Shown: positions 17,102-29,743 of the stretch, one piece after another
Position numbering within the stretch: position 1 is the stretch's first letter
Layout: every line of letters starts with the position of its first letter
DNA from: Sporosarcina ureilytica
Lineage (GTDB): Bacteria; Bacillota; Bacilli; Bacillales_A; Planococcaceae
DNA length: 64,000 nucleotides
NCBI RefSeq assembly: GCF_001753205.1
Contig: NZ_CP017560.1
Location: forward strand, 1,488,001-1,552,000
Direction of reading: 5' to 3'
Notes under the pieces: generated by a model
Told to the model about the DNA's origin: nothing
What the model saw: only the letters and a program-made list of their open reading frames with translations
The model's database searches: none
Program-made: the position numbers and the translations under genes

Positions 17102-17798
17102 TACCTATTAACCGCCTCTTTTAGTTACTTGTTCCCCAAACAAATTGATTCAGCATGCATGCTAGATGCGTTAACAAATGGTATTACGGTTTACGCATCT
17201 CATAAGGAAACAATCTGAAGAAATGCCATAAATGTATCATGTACTAGAACCAGAAAATTGATACACTAAGTCAGGCATGCAAGGTACATGTCCTAACAAA
17301 AACAATGATATCTGATGCGCATTTTTGGTACCTTTCACTACTTCGACCAATAGAAAAAGAGATCCACTCTATGGAACAGCGATAAGTGGATCATTTCAAG
17401 TGCAGTCACGCATACAAACACAGTAATTGTAATAAACATGAATTTCATGTTAGTTTCAGTGACTGACACTCACATTAGTAAAGAGAAACTCCAAGAAACA
17501 GCAGAAATCGTTGGGGCAGCAGTCTATCAGGTTGCACGTCCGGACACGCCTGCTTTGGAAAGAGCAATCTCACCAAAACCAGTTGATTATGAGCGAATCG
17601 TTGGGGGACCCCAATAAGAAATTCAGACAAAAAGCGGGAGAAAGCTTCCTGCTTTTTCTATTTGATTTTGTAGGGATGTTTCAAACACTTTGAATGTTTA
17701 GGTGGCACTCGTATATCTGAAATTGGTAAACTCCATTTCTACTAGACTGAATGAATTCCGCTGATGCCACCGCGGGTATGAGAAGGTTTTAAGTATTT
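17102..17798. other. Intergenic region without an intact gene
   Basis: It contains a GTTTCAGTGACTGACACTCAC repeat end (17453-17473), a hairpin GATCCACT/AAGTGGATC (about 17361-17395) and a GGTACCTTTCACTA sequence (17329-17342) like the right end of the ~150-base elements. A short frame at about 17464-17616 (ISKEKLQETAEIVGAAVYQV to VGGPQ) stops at TAA and has no start. I do not recognise it, and it may be a gene tail. A TGCCACCGCGGGTATGAG stretch near 17765 looks a little like a T-box core but lacks the needed TGG. Confidence 0.5.
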
Positions 17799-17827
17799 AA
17801 AAAACCATGCCGCATAACACGGCATGG
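17799..17827 (-). terminator. Terminator pointing left, no gene attached
   Basis: CCATGCCG/CGGCATGG stem (17805-17812 with 17820-17827), followed on the minus strand by six T. No minus-strand gene lies to its right, which fits a rearrangement junction here. Confidence 0.7.
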
Positions 17828-17867
17828 CGTAGTTCCTATTTAATCCATATTCTGACCTTTTCCCTTG

Positions 17868-18001
17868 CCATGTTTCTAAAACCCAATGGACCATCTGGCA
17901 TCAAAACGACAAGAATTGCACACGGGATACCAGTCGGTGGAGACCTTGAATATGCAGATGAAGTTACATTATCTAAAGCACTCGAGGGACGCAGAGAGTG
18001 A
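17868..18001 (+). pseudogene. recR: 3' fragment of recR
   Basis: The frame gives [20 protein letters not shown], then [23 protein letters not shown]. This is the highly conserved C-terminal end of the recombination mediator RecR (Toprim domain tail [13 protein letters not shown]). About 150 upstream residues, including the zinc finger, are missing, and the sequence before it is a terminator and unrelated DNA. It directly overlaps the yaaL start, as in intact Bacillus loci. An intact recR must exist elsewhere if the cell needs it. Confidence 0.85.
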
Positions 18002-18222
18002 TAAAAGAAGCGGTGTCTAGGAAGAGTAAGCTTAAACGAATATTTGACGACAGGCTAAGATCGTTAATGACGGCAACAAGAGATGAATGGGAACAAGCGA
18101 AGGTTATTGAAAACCATCTTGATGATTATGATCAAGAAGTTTTTATACGTCGTAAAATTACTGAGAGTAAACATTTCTATCTATATAAGGAAGCAAAGGC
18201 AAGAAATTTAGGTAGAGATTAA
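17998..18222 (+). CDS. yaaL: YaaL family protein (DUF2508)
   Basis: A small, charged, soluble protein of 74 residues ([20 protein letters not shown] … [19 protein letters not shown]). It matches YaaL in size, in the ESKYF-LLKEAK-type ending, and in its place between recR and bofA. Its function is unknown. It begins with GTG, overlapping the TGA of the recR fragment (GTGA). The transcription unit it belonged to (dnaX-recR) is cut off, so its present promoter is unclear. Confidence 0.82.
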   Translation: MIKEAVSRKSKLKRIFDDRLRSLMTATRDEWEQAKVIENHLDDYDQEVFIRRKITESKHFYLYKEAKARNLGRD

Positions 18223-18280
18223 TATATTTTCATATGGTTGCGTATGGATGGAGCATTCACATAAAAAAGGAGTGTTCCTC

Positions 18281-18544
18281 ATGAAGGCAACCATTAGTAT
18301 TTTTATCGTAGGATTTATATTGTTTCTATTAGTGATGGACAAGAAGCGTGTGAAAAGCATGTTCGAGTTTATTTCAATCTATTGGTTCCGTCTAGCTTTT
18401 TCCTTTCTAGCTCTTTTTATTTTAAACGTAGTCGCTGGATTCTTTGGTGTTTATGTCCCGGTTAACATTGCATCAGGGCTTGTTATTACGATACTTGGCA
18501 TTCCAGGTCTCGCTTCAATTTGTGCGATTGCATTTATTTCATAA
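18281..18544 (+). CDS. bofA: BofA, pro-sigma-K processing inhibitor
   Basis: An 87-residue membrane protein with two hydrophobic segments and the conserved end (FFGVYVPVNIASGLVITILG, then IPGLASICAIAFIS). BofA holds the protease SpoIVFB inactive in the outer forespore membrane, timing late sporulation. The ATG at 18281 has AAAGGAG before it; the longer frame from 18248 lacks a site. It stands just upstream of the rRNA operon, as in other Bacillales, and marks the host as a spore former. Confidence 0.9.
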   Translation: MKATISIFIVGFILFLLVMDKKRVKSMFEFISIYWFRLAFSFLALFILNVVAGFFGVYVPVNIASGLVITILGIPGLASICAIAFIS

Positions 18545-18669
18545 ATAGGGGTTGCATTATAAAGGAGAAGGTGGTATAGTTATTACCTTGCTAATTCGAG
18601 CAATACAAACAACAGCAAACACCGACAATCAACGGACGAAAACAACGAAAAAGAATTTTAAATTTGTTG

Positions 18670-18699
18670 TTGACATCGAATTCGGAGTTGTGATATGAT
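18670..18699 (+). promoter_or_regulatory. rRNA operon promoter
   Basis: TTGACA (18670-18675) and TATGAT (18694-18699) are separated by 18 bases, with an A/T-rich UP-like stretch (AAAAAGAATTTTAAATTTG) just upstream. It lies about 200 bases before the 16S gene. A hairpin (TTGCTTCGGAAGAGCGAAAG) follows in the leader. Confidence 0.8.
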
Positions 18700-18902
18700 A
18701 TAAGAGTTGCTTCGGAAGAGCGAAAGAAGCGGCCGGAGGAAATTCTGAAAAGTTCCTTCTATATATGAACCTTGAAAACTGAACAGCAAAACGTCAAGAT
18801 ATAACAACTACAAATCAACTCGTTGGTTTGTAGGGAATGAATCTTCGGATTCAAATGGACATCTTAAAGATGCCAGCAAAAGAAATCGAGCTAATCGAAT
18901 TT

Positions 18903-23601
<4,699 letters not shown>

Positions 23602-23674
23602 TTAAATACATGACAATTTGTGTCATTCAATGTTTTGTTTATCCAGTTTTGAGTGAACAATTTTTGCTCAATAG

Positions 23675-23790
23675 TTTGGTGGCGATAGCGAAGAGGTCAC
23701 ACCCGTTCCCATACCGAACACGGAAGTTAAGCTCTTCAGCGCCGATGGTAGTTGGGGTTAGCCCCTGCAAGAGTAGGACGTTGCCAAGCA
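23675..23790 (+). rRNA. rrf: 5S ribosomal RNA
   Basis: About 116 bases, from TTTGGTGGCGATAGCG through CACACCCGTTCCCATACCGA and AGAGTAGGACGTTGCCAAGC. It is 73 bases after the 23S gene and followed by a terminator. Confidence 0.95.
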
Positions 23791-23792
23791 CT

Positions 23793-23828
23793 AAAAGAGT
23801 CATTACCTGATGGTAGTGGCTCTTTTTG
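23793..23828 (+). terminator. rRNA operon terminator
   Basis: AAAAGAGTCATTACC pairs with GGTAGTGGCTCTTTT (two G-T pairs), followed by a T run. Confidence 0.85.
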
Positions 23829-23952
23829 TTATATATGAAATTATTAGATTGAAGAAACATTTATCATGACTCCCTAAAAGATTATTTCTAAGTTAGTAAA
23901 GCTGTTCTTCTTTTAACGATAATATTAATAAGGTTAGCGTCTTAAATCTTGA

Positions 23953-24192
23953 CGTCATTACATCGAGAATAGGGTCCAAAGGTTAGTGGAGTTTAATCAA
24001 GAGAAACCTGTTTCATTTCACATGCCAGGTCATAAGTATGGGGAATTATCCGGATTGCCGCCTGGAGTACGTTCAGCACTCTCGTTTGATTTTACAGAGT
24101 TAAACGATCTGGACGATTTTCATCAACCAGAGGATGTCATTGCTGACGCACAGGATAAAACGAGCGCATTGCAAGGAGAGCAGGTTCAATAA
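23953..24192 (+). pseudogene. yaaO: 5' fragment of a YaaO-like Orn/Lys/Arg decarboxylase
   Basis: The frame reads VQRLVEFNQEKPVSFHMPGH, then KYGE…FDFTELNDLDDFHQPEDV and IADAQDKTSAL before it stops at 24192. This is the start of the PLP-dependent decarboxylase family that follows the rRNA operon in Bacillus (YaaO). No ATG stands at the expected start, and the catalytic core of about 400 residues is missing. Together with the recR fragment it shows that both flanks of this rRNA locus are broken. Confidence 0.8.
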
Positions 24193-24317
24193 TTGAGGAA
24201 CAATAGCTGGCGGCTCAAGTATTTTGAAACTGGTAATACATGATGAGTCTGTATATATGGAACACCATATTTTTTCATGAAACCTGTTGGATTTAAATGA
24301 TTATAAAATGAAAATAT

Positions 24318-24512
24318 TTATTTATACTTTTCAAATTTGTTAACAGCATCTAGAAAATGAGATAATATTTCGAAAAAAGTGTAAGTATTATCGTCAATTT
24401 TATATACAAATGAATTTGAATCTACACTACTCATAGTGGATATCGGAATGACGTTTTCTTTTTGAATGAATATTTTTGCCAGTTCCATAGCCATTTCTTT
24501 ATTATTATTCAA
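24318..24512 (-). CDS. Small hypothetical protein
   Basis: A 64-residue product (NNNKEMAMELAKIFIQKENV … TYTFFEILSHFLDAVNKFEK), soluble, with no family that I know. I prefer the TTG at 24510-24512, because AGGGGAGAT stands six bases before it on the minus strand. The longer frame to 24593 has an ATG without such a site. It overlaps nothing else and lies at the start of an AT-rich accessory stretch. It could be a short real gene or a remnant. Confidence 0.45.
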   Translation of the reverse strand: MNNNKEMAMELAKIFIQKENVIPISTMSSVDSNSFVYKIDDNTYTFFEILSHFLDAVNKFEKYK

Positions 24513-24602
24513 AATATCTCCCCTTTCCTTAATGAAATATATTGAAACTTCACTTAATTTATGATTAATAGTAAACAGTGCAGGTACAGACAAATTCTAA
24601 GT

Positions 24603-24621
24603 AGTTTCAGTGCCTGGTACC
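24603..24621. repeat. Single REP-like motif
   Basis: The complement of AGTTTCAGTGCCTGGTACC reads GGTACCAGGCACTGAAACT, a variant of the repeat ends found at 15680, 17453 and 50232. Confidence 0.55.
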
Positions 24622-24643
24622 ATTCATTATGTAGAGGTGTAAC

Positions 24644-24919
24644 ATGATTTATAAAAAAGATGCAAACTTCCCTTATCCAATTATATCGGAGACAGCTCTA
24701 GGATATGAGGATAGTACATTTCAAATACGTGTAGGTTTTGAAGAAGATGGTGACGTGTACCTATTTAAAATAAATCGTGAACTGATTTCTAGTTTTGTGA
24801 ACGAATTGCTGCAAAATGGGCAAGCTGAGTATTTACTCGTTATTCAGTCGAAAGACACGAAGTTTTTGGCACCACTAATGGATATCGAAACATTAAAGGA
24901 AGAGTGTATTAAAGCTTAG
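24644..24919 (+). CDS. Hypothetical protein, perhaps truncated
   Basis: A 91-residue protein (DANFPYPIISETALGYEDST … AEYLLVIQSKDTKFLAPL) with mixed alpha/beta character and no membrane segment. The start follows GTAGAGGTGTAAC. It feels like the N-terminal domain of a longer protein, because it stops after a short helix (IETLKEECIKA), but I cannot name the family. A terminator follows at 25047. Its promoter region contains the REP-like motif at 24603. Confidence 0.5.
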   Translation: MIYKKDANFPYPIISETALGYEDSTFQIRVGFEEDGDVYLFKINRELISSFVNELLQNGQAEYLLVIQSKDTKFLAPLMDIETLKEECIKA

Positions 24920-24960
24920 AAGTATTATGATGTTGAGGTTTTGCTATAGGTCTCTAGCTA

Positions 24961-25017
24961 ACAGGTCCAGGGTAGCCACTAGCGTTGTTATAATTATATC
25001 TCACTCAGGTACTCTTC
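24961..25017. repeat. Degenerate end of the ~150-base interspersed element
   Basis: It ends with CTCAGGTACTCTTCATTA, close to the ACAGGCACTCTTCACTA right end at 52096-52112. ACAGGTCCAGGGT at its left may be the opposite end. A shortened copy, assigned by similarity of the ends only. Confidence 0.4.
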
Positions 25018-25046
25018 ATTAGTACTCTTTATTATTAGATAAGGAA

Positions 25047-25083
25047 AATCCTGCCAAAACGATATTTGGCAGGATTATTTTTT
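25047..25083 (+). terminator. Terminator
   Basis: AATCCTGCCAAA (25047-25058) pairs perfectly with TTTGGCAGGATT (25065-25076), followed by six T. Confidence 0.88.
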
Positions 25084-25198
25084 ACGATTTATTCAACACC
25101 CTGAATCGTCTATTATAAAAAAGCGCTTTATGGTAGTATGGAACTAGTTCAATAGCCATTTGTTTTAATTGAGTAAAGTTCCGGGAAGGGGTGGTTTC

Positions 25199-25354
25199 TT
25201 GCTTAGTTTCTTCAGGTCCAAATGTGGCATTTGTAAAAGAAAAGTATCTTCTTATCAAAGATATAGGCTTCCGAATAATAAAGTAGCAAAAGTGTGTTTA
25301 CCTTGTTGCGAATATGCCGAAAGAAGAGCTTACCAGAAGTGTTGATAGTTTAAG
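25199..25354 (+). CDS. Small zinc-ribbon-like protein
   Basis: A 51-residue reading frame beginning with TTG after GGAAGGGGTGG: SFFRSKCGICKRKVSSYQRY, then RLPNNKVAKVCLPCCEYAEK. The pairs CGIC and CLPC are spaced 20 residues apart, as in a treble-clef or zinc-ribbon fold. It ends 48 bases before the NERD-domain gene, and both point the same way, so they may be co-transcribed. No function is assigned. The cysteine pattern is the main reason to believe it. Confidence 0.5.
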
Positions 25355-25402
25355 AATCGTAGTTGAGTATATCTGATGGTCAATAAGTTTTGGAGGTTTG
25401 AT

Positions 25403-26233
25403 GTGGGAAAATGGATCATAGTAGCTGCTGTTGCACTTGTTTTATTGCCAATTTTGTTTATTATAAATCCGCTTCTATTGGCTTTTGTCTTTTTGACTGG
25501 CGTTATATTTCTAAACCGAAACTATTCTGTTATTAAAGGTGCTGCAGGGGAAAGGAAAGTAAATCAATTATTAAATAGGTTAGGACCAAATTATACATTA
25601 TTTCATGATTTGTACTTGCCTACCGAAAAGGGAACGACACAAGTAGATCATATTGTTACCTCACCTTATGGAATTTTTGTCATTGAAACGAAACATTATA
25701 ATGGTTGGATATTTGGTAATGAACATAACAAATATTGGACTCAGGTCATCTATAAGCGTAAAGAGAGAATGCTTAATCCGATTTGGCAAAATTATGGGCA
25801 TATCCAAGCGCTAAAAAATTTCATTGGTGAAGAACACGATGCATATCTTCATTCAATCATTGCATTTTCCAATGCCTCGACATTAAAATTTAAGGACGAT
25901 TTTAGGTCTGCGCGAGTGACTCAGTTTATGAATTTGACTAAGGTGTTAAAAGAGTGGGATATACATAGGTTAAATGAAATCCAATTACAGGAAATAAATA
26001 TAAAACTTGAAGGGCTTGTCATGAAAGACAAGAAATTACAAAGGAAAGTTAGAAAACAGCACGTCCAAGATATTCAGAGTAATCGTAAAGAAAGGGTTTG
26101 GAATGAGAAACGGCTTCTTAAACAAAACATCTGTCCCAAATGTAAAGTGGAATTGGTATTAAGGGATGGAAAGTACGGTTCCTTTTACGGTTGCAGCAGT
26201 TTTCCAAAGTGCAGGTTTACAAAAAATGCTTAG
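25403..26233 (+). CDS. Membrane-anchored NERD-domain protein with topoisomerase-type zinc finger
   Basis: About 276 residues. Two adjoining hydrophobic segments (residues 3-35) anchor it. A NERD (nuclease-related) domain follows, with GERKVNQLL, then TTQVDHIVTSPYGIFVIETK, the D…ExK core of the PD-(D/E)XK fold. The C-terminal 30 residues (CPKCKVELVLRDGKYGSFYG, CSSFPKC) form a zf-C4 topoisomerase-type zinc finger, suggesting nucleic-acid binding. The GTG at 25403 has GGAGG six bases before it and places the membrane segment directly at the N terminus. The ATG at 25376 is possible but has a poor site. The role is unknown; nuclease activity is only implied by the fold. Confidence 0.82.
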   Translation: MGKWIIVAAVALVLLPILFIINPLLLAFVFLTGVIFLNRNYSVIKGAAGERKVNQLLNRLGPNYTLFHDLYLPTEKGTTQVDHIVTSPYGIFVIETKHYNGWIFGNEHNKYWTQVIYKRKERMLNPIWQNYGHIQALKNFIGEEHDAYLHSIIAFSNASTLKFKDDFRSARVTQFMNLTKVLKEWDIHRLNEIQLQEINIKLEGLVMKDKKLQRKVRKQHVQDIQSNRKERVWNEKRLLKQNICPKCKVELVLRDGKYGSFYGCSSFPKCRFTKNA

Positions 26234-26265
26234 TAGTGGGTATTTGAATCGGCTATGCTAATAAA

Positions 26266-26423
26266 GGGTACCTATGTGGGAAACTATTTGAACAATACAC
26301 TACAATTGCATAAAGTTAAAATGAAATCCAGTATAACCAGTGTTTAACTTGATGTTAATTGGGTTTTTATTCAGAACAGTGAATTGTCATTATTAGACCT
26401 TGCACAGGCACTTGACACTAAAA
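26266..26423. repeat. ~158-base interspersed element
   Basis: Left end GGGTACCTATGTGGGAAAC, right end TTGCACAGGCACTTGACACTAAA. The whole stretch matches 46277-46435 with about one difference in six, including ACAATTGCATAAAG, AAAATGAAATCCA, CCAGTGTTTA and TTTTTATTCAGAACAGTGAA. The ends are roughly complementary. It lies between two genes of the same direction and codes for nothing. Confidence 0.85.
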
Positions 26424-26580
26424 TATTATGACGAGCTTGAAGAGTTTATATTAGCCCCACTGCTCATATTTATCACTTAAGTTATCACAGTTTACTGATA
26501 ATACAACTAATTTTCGTGTTATTTTGGAACGTGCGTTCTTTTTGGAGGGGCGTTTTCTTCCTAATAGGGGGAGTATGTAT

Positions 26581-26610
26581 TATAATAGGAGTATAACTGC
26601 AGAAGGAGGT
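26581..26610 (+). promoter_or_regulatory. Promoter -10 and ribosome binding site of the Panacea operon
   Basis: TATAAT at 26581-26586 lies between two GGAGTAT repeats (26570-26576 and 26588-26594), which may be operator half sites. AGAAGGAGGT at 26601-26610 is a near-perfect ribosome binding site eight bases before the ATG. The -35 region is weak. Confidence 0.55.
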
Positions 26611-26618
26611 ATTGAGAT

Positions 26619-27077
26619 ATGGCCTCAGTTCAAGATGTAGCAAATTATTTGCTTTATTTACGTGACAATGACATGGAAACAGGAAAGTATTATGCGTTAA
26701 GTAATTTGAAAATGCAAAAGCTATTGTATTTTTGTCAGGGTATTTACTCTGCTGTCCATAATGGATCACGGTTAATAGTTGATGATGAATTTGAAGCTTG
26801 GAGATATGGGCCAGTTTTACCTTCAGCATATTTTAGGTTTAATATTTATGGACAGAATGATATACCTAGAAATGAAACAGGTGATTTTAGTGGCTTATCA
26901 GAAGGTGAAAATTTAGTTATTCAAAATGTGTGGGAAAACCTTAGGTACAGAAGTGCATTTGATTTAGTGGAAGCTAGCCATGTGCAGAATGGTCCTTGGC
27001 ACAATGTTTACCATGGTGAGGGAGATAATATCATAAACCAGGAAATAATTGTTAATTATTTCGGAGGACAAAATTGA
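26619..27077 (+). CDS. Panacea-domain (DUF4065, SocA-like) protein, putative antitoxin
   Basis: A 152-residue soluble protein. It opens with VQDVANYLLYLRDN, then LSNLKMQKLLYFCQGIYSAV and FEAWRYGPVLPSAYFRF, the conserved motifs of the Panacea family. Panacea proteins are known as antitoxins that neutralise many unrelated toxins, and as proteolysis adaptors (SocA). The domain fills most of the protein. The stop codon TGA is directly followed by the ATG of the next gene (27078), so the pair is translationally coupled, as toxin-antitoxin pairs often are. The base composition is clearly more AT-rich than that of the flanking metabolic genes, which suggests acquisition. Confidence 0.85.
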   Translation: MASVQDVANYLLYLRDNDMETGKYYALSNLKMQKLLYFCQGIYSAVHNGSRLIVDDEFEAWRYGPVLPSAYFRFNIYGQNDIPRNETGDFSGLSEGENLVIQNVWENLRYRSAFDLVEASHVQNGPWHNVYHGEGDNIINQEIIVNYFGGQN

Positions 27078-28991
27078 ATGTTCTTTAAAAGAAATGGAAA
27101 TGAAAAGATAAAATATTATTTAACTGAGGCAATCAGGATTCTGTTATTTTTGTTAGTACCTATTCTAATAGTTATATTTATTGCTATTGCTTATTTTATA
27201 TCAAAAGATAGTGTAAATACTTATACGACAATTAACTCTAGATTATCTATATTTTATTTAGGATCTATTGTAACTATGAATGTATATATCTATACGAAAA
27301 CCTTCAGTATGTCTAGCATTCAGTTTTCATCTCCCTTTAATTCGATCATTATGGGGTTTGGAGTGTTTTTTTCATTTTTATCATTATTGACATTACCAAC
27401 TAGAATTTACTATCCTGATCCAATAATTCAAAACTATATACAATTGGTTTTCCATTTGGATTGGAATAGATACATGGTTTTAGGACTTATTAATTTCGCA
27501 TCATTTATAACAGCTACCTTAATATTTACCTATACTCTAATCAATTTTGTTTCATCTTTTAATATTGATAAAATCATTTATCGAAACTATATAGGGTTAT
27601 CAATACTTAGTGAAGTTGATGCTTTAAGTAGTTTTAATAAAACCTCAGCTCTTGCGTATGAACAAAAAGTTAATAATAGAGTTGATATTAAGCCACTTAA
27701 TAAAAAAGATATGGTGAAAATTAATAAAAAGTTAGATATATATAATCAGAATCTAATGTACCTTTTAACTTTGAAAAATAGCCAATTAACATCGAAATAT
27801 TTGACTAGATGGAGGACAGTGGTCGGGACTGTTCAAAAAAGATTATTTCATTCGCCTAAAGTAGAAGATTTAAATAAGGATCTATATAATATGACCCTAG
27901 CGTTGACTAATAAGCTAATTATTGAAACCTCTAATAGTATATCTTTGAAAAAATATAATCATATGCTACTAACTACTATATTTAACAGTATTCCTCTATT
28001 TGGAGAGAATTTAAAAGAAGAGAAATTAGATGGCTTTAAATATAATTATAAGAAAAACTATGATTTGTTAATCAAGAGTTACTATATTGAATTACATAAA
28101 ATTATTGAGTATCTTTATTTCAGTGGGAAAAATGAGAATGTACTCCAAACTTTAGCAAATAATGAGGTGGGATTTTTTGATTCGACAGTTAATCAATCAA
28201 AATTTATTGAGAATAAAGCCAATGTCAATTTAGAAAATGAAAGAAACTATTTAGAGGATATATTTATTGGATTCCTTTTTAATATTATAAATAGCAATAA
28301 TAACGTGGATTTGCCTGTTATTTTATCCCTATTATTTAAGGTGCAAAATGTTACATATAATGAAAATGATACAATTACAGATGGTGAGATAATACCTTCT
28401 ACATATGGTTCTGCAAAGGTTTTTGGTAGTCTATCTAATACTTTAAAGAAATTAGGAAAAGACATACAAAAGGGAGAATCAAATTTTTCAAGGGATATTA
28501 AAAAAGCTGAAGAATCAGTAACTGGTTTTAATGAAAGTGATCTGAATTTAAAATTAGATGAGAAAACTGTTAAGTACTTAATAATTGCTATTACTAAAGC
28601 ATGTGAAATTGAAAATTATAAAGCAGTAGGGTATCTAACTAAAAGGCTGTGTAATCATTTAAGTTTTGATGAAATATTTCCGCTGATTGAAGAATTGAAG
28701 GTGGAAATATACGAAGATAAGATAAAAGATTTAATCTTATCTAAAATTACTTTAAACGACTACTCTTTAAAATATTGTTTTCATAAAACCATCATAATAT
28801 TATTATTACAATCTTATTATTCCGACAGGAGTATAGTTAAAGAATATAAAAGTCTTCTTGAATTAGAATTTAGAGAAAGTATATTGGACTCATTACAAGA
28901 TCGACATAAAGAATACAACTTATCTTGCATAAAAGAAGATGTTATTAATGACTTATTAACGAATAAACAATCTAAAATTTTAATTGTCTAA
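27078..28991 (+). CDS. Unknown four-helix membrane protein with large soluble domain, Panacea partner
   Basis: 637 residues, no family recognised. Hydrophobic segments lie at about 18-41 (ILLFLLVPILIVIFIAIAYF), 57-76, 88-106 and 134-161. A soluble part of about 470 residues follows, rich in Lys, Asn and Ile and mostly helical, without visible nuclease, kinase or nucleotide-binding motifs. It starts directly at the stop of the Panacea gene with no gap. By context it may be a toxin or a phage-triggered effector acting at the membrane, but this is inference. The gene is strongly AT-rich. A terminator is not obvious after 28991. Confidence 0.6.
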   Translation: MFFKRNGNEKIKYYLTEAIRILLFLLVPILIVIFIAIAYFISKDSVNTYTTINSRLSIFYLGSIVTMNVYIYTKTFSMSSIQFSSPFNSIIMGFGVFFSFLSLLTLPTRIYYPDPIIQNYIQLVFHLDWNRYMVLGLINFASFITATLIFTYTLINFVSSFNIDKIIYRNYIGLSILSEVDALSSFNKTSALAYEQKVNNRVDIKPLNKKDMVKINKKLDIYNQNLMYLLTLKNSQLTSKYLTRWRTVVGTVQKRLFHSPKVEDLNKDLYNMTLALTNKLIIETSNSISLKKYNHMLLTTIFNSIPLFGENLKEEKLDGFKYNYKKNYDLLIKSYYIELHKIIEYLYFSGKNENVLQTLANNEVGFFDSTVNQSKFIENKANVNLENERNYLEDIFIGFLFNIINSNNNVDLPVILSLLFKVQNVTYNENDTITDGEIIPSTYGSAKVFGSLSNTLKKLGKDIQKGESNFSRDIKKAEESVTGFNESDLNLKLDEKTVKYLIIAITKACEIENYKAVGYLTKRLCNHLSFDEIFPLIEELKVEIYEDKIKDLILSKITLNDYSLKYCFHKTIIILLLQSYYSDRSIVKEYKSLLELEFRESILDSLQDRHKEYNLSCIKEDVINDLLTNKQSKILIV

Positions 28992-29620
28992 TGATATAAT
29001 AATCCAATGCAGTATCATTTTATCGATAGATAAGAAAATGGGAATATTTATGAAAACTAGATAATAAAACTCCATTAATCTTAAATATTTAAATGAGCTA
29101 TCAGTCAAATCAGATATTCAAGAAATCAACTAAGATTTCTCGTCTTCGTAAGCTATATTTTAATCTAATATAGTCAAAACCATAGTCAAAGATTATTTTA
29201 AGGTAAGAAAACACCCTTAAACCTTGACCTCATGCTATTCCTAAGAGACGCGGGTTCGACTCCCGCCGTCTCCATAGCTAAAGCTAATCAATAATTATTC
29301 ACTGTCCGAAAAAGGGGGCTAGACTACAGGCACCCAAAAAGAGTTGCATATTAATAACCACAAACTGCTTCTTATGACAGTAAACAAACCATTCTTTTCC
29401 GTTGTGGTGATTTGGTCTCTTCAATATCAAATGGAACATTCGGAGAACTACTCATTTACTTAAATGAGAATAGAATATTTAGACTCAGGCATGACCTACG
29501 CCTTCCAACGAATATCTACAGTATATCATTATTTGTTAGTAAAAATAATTCTTATAACCTCTTGTCCTGTTTGAATATATGATCTTAAATATTGCAAAAC
29601 ACTAGATATGCATAAAGAAA
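28992..29620. other. Non-coding stretch at the edge of the accessory patch
   Basis: No gene is supported. Besides the tmRNA 3'-end copy at 29242-29274, I see only AT-rich sequence with short chance frames, and the start of a diverged repeat near 29590. Confidence 0.5.
29242..29274 (+). other. Copy of the tmRNA 3' end, probable attachment site
   Basis: TAAGAGACGCGGGTTCGACTC followed by CCGCCGTCTCCA is the T arm and acceptor end of Bacillales ssrA: GAGACG pairs with CGTCTC around the GCGGGTTCGACTCCCGC hairpin. The rest of tmRNA (tag sequence, 5' acceptor strand) is absent upstream. Integrative elements commonly use the ssrA 3' end as their attachment site, so this is probably an attR/attL scar. 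It closes the AT-rich accessory patch of 24.3-29.2 kb. Confidence 0.75.
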
Positions 29621-29725
29621 AACAAGAGGCCAATCAATAAATGATTGATTGACCTCTGCTTGTTGTTTATACTATTTTATTGTGTAAAGCTAAAGTTTTG
29701 TATTGCGCAAGTTCTACAATTCATT
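29590..29725. repeat. Diverged relative of the 15.4/50.4 kb hairpin element, possible terminator
   Basis: It contains the stem AGAGGCCAATCAAT/ATTGATTGACCTCT (29625-29656). TTGTTTATACTATTTTATTG, AAAGCTAAAG and a TTGCGCAAG end follow in the same order as in the elements at 15381-15535 and 50360-50515. It could also end transcription of the minus-strand deaminase gene. Confidence 0.45.
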
Positions 29726-29743
29726 AGGTGTAAATTTTCGAGG

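Noticed and set aside
17700..17798. Possible T-box leader (GGTGGCAC ... TGCCACCGCGGGTATGAG)
   Set aside because: The antiterminator core lacks the TGG that pairs with tRNA, no stem I or specifier loop is visible, and the nearby terminator points the other way.
29242..29274. Possible tRNA gene
   Set aside because: Only a T arm and acceptor end are present; no anticodon or D arm lies upstream. It matches the tmRNA 3' end instead.
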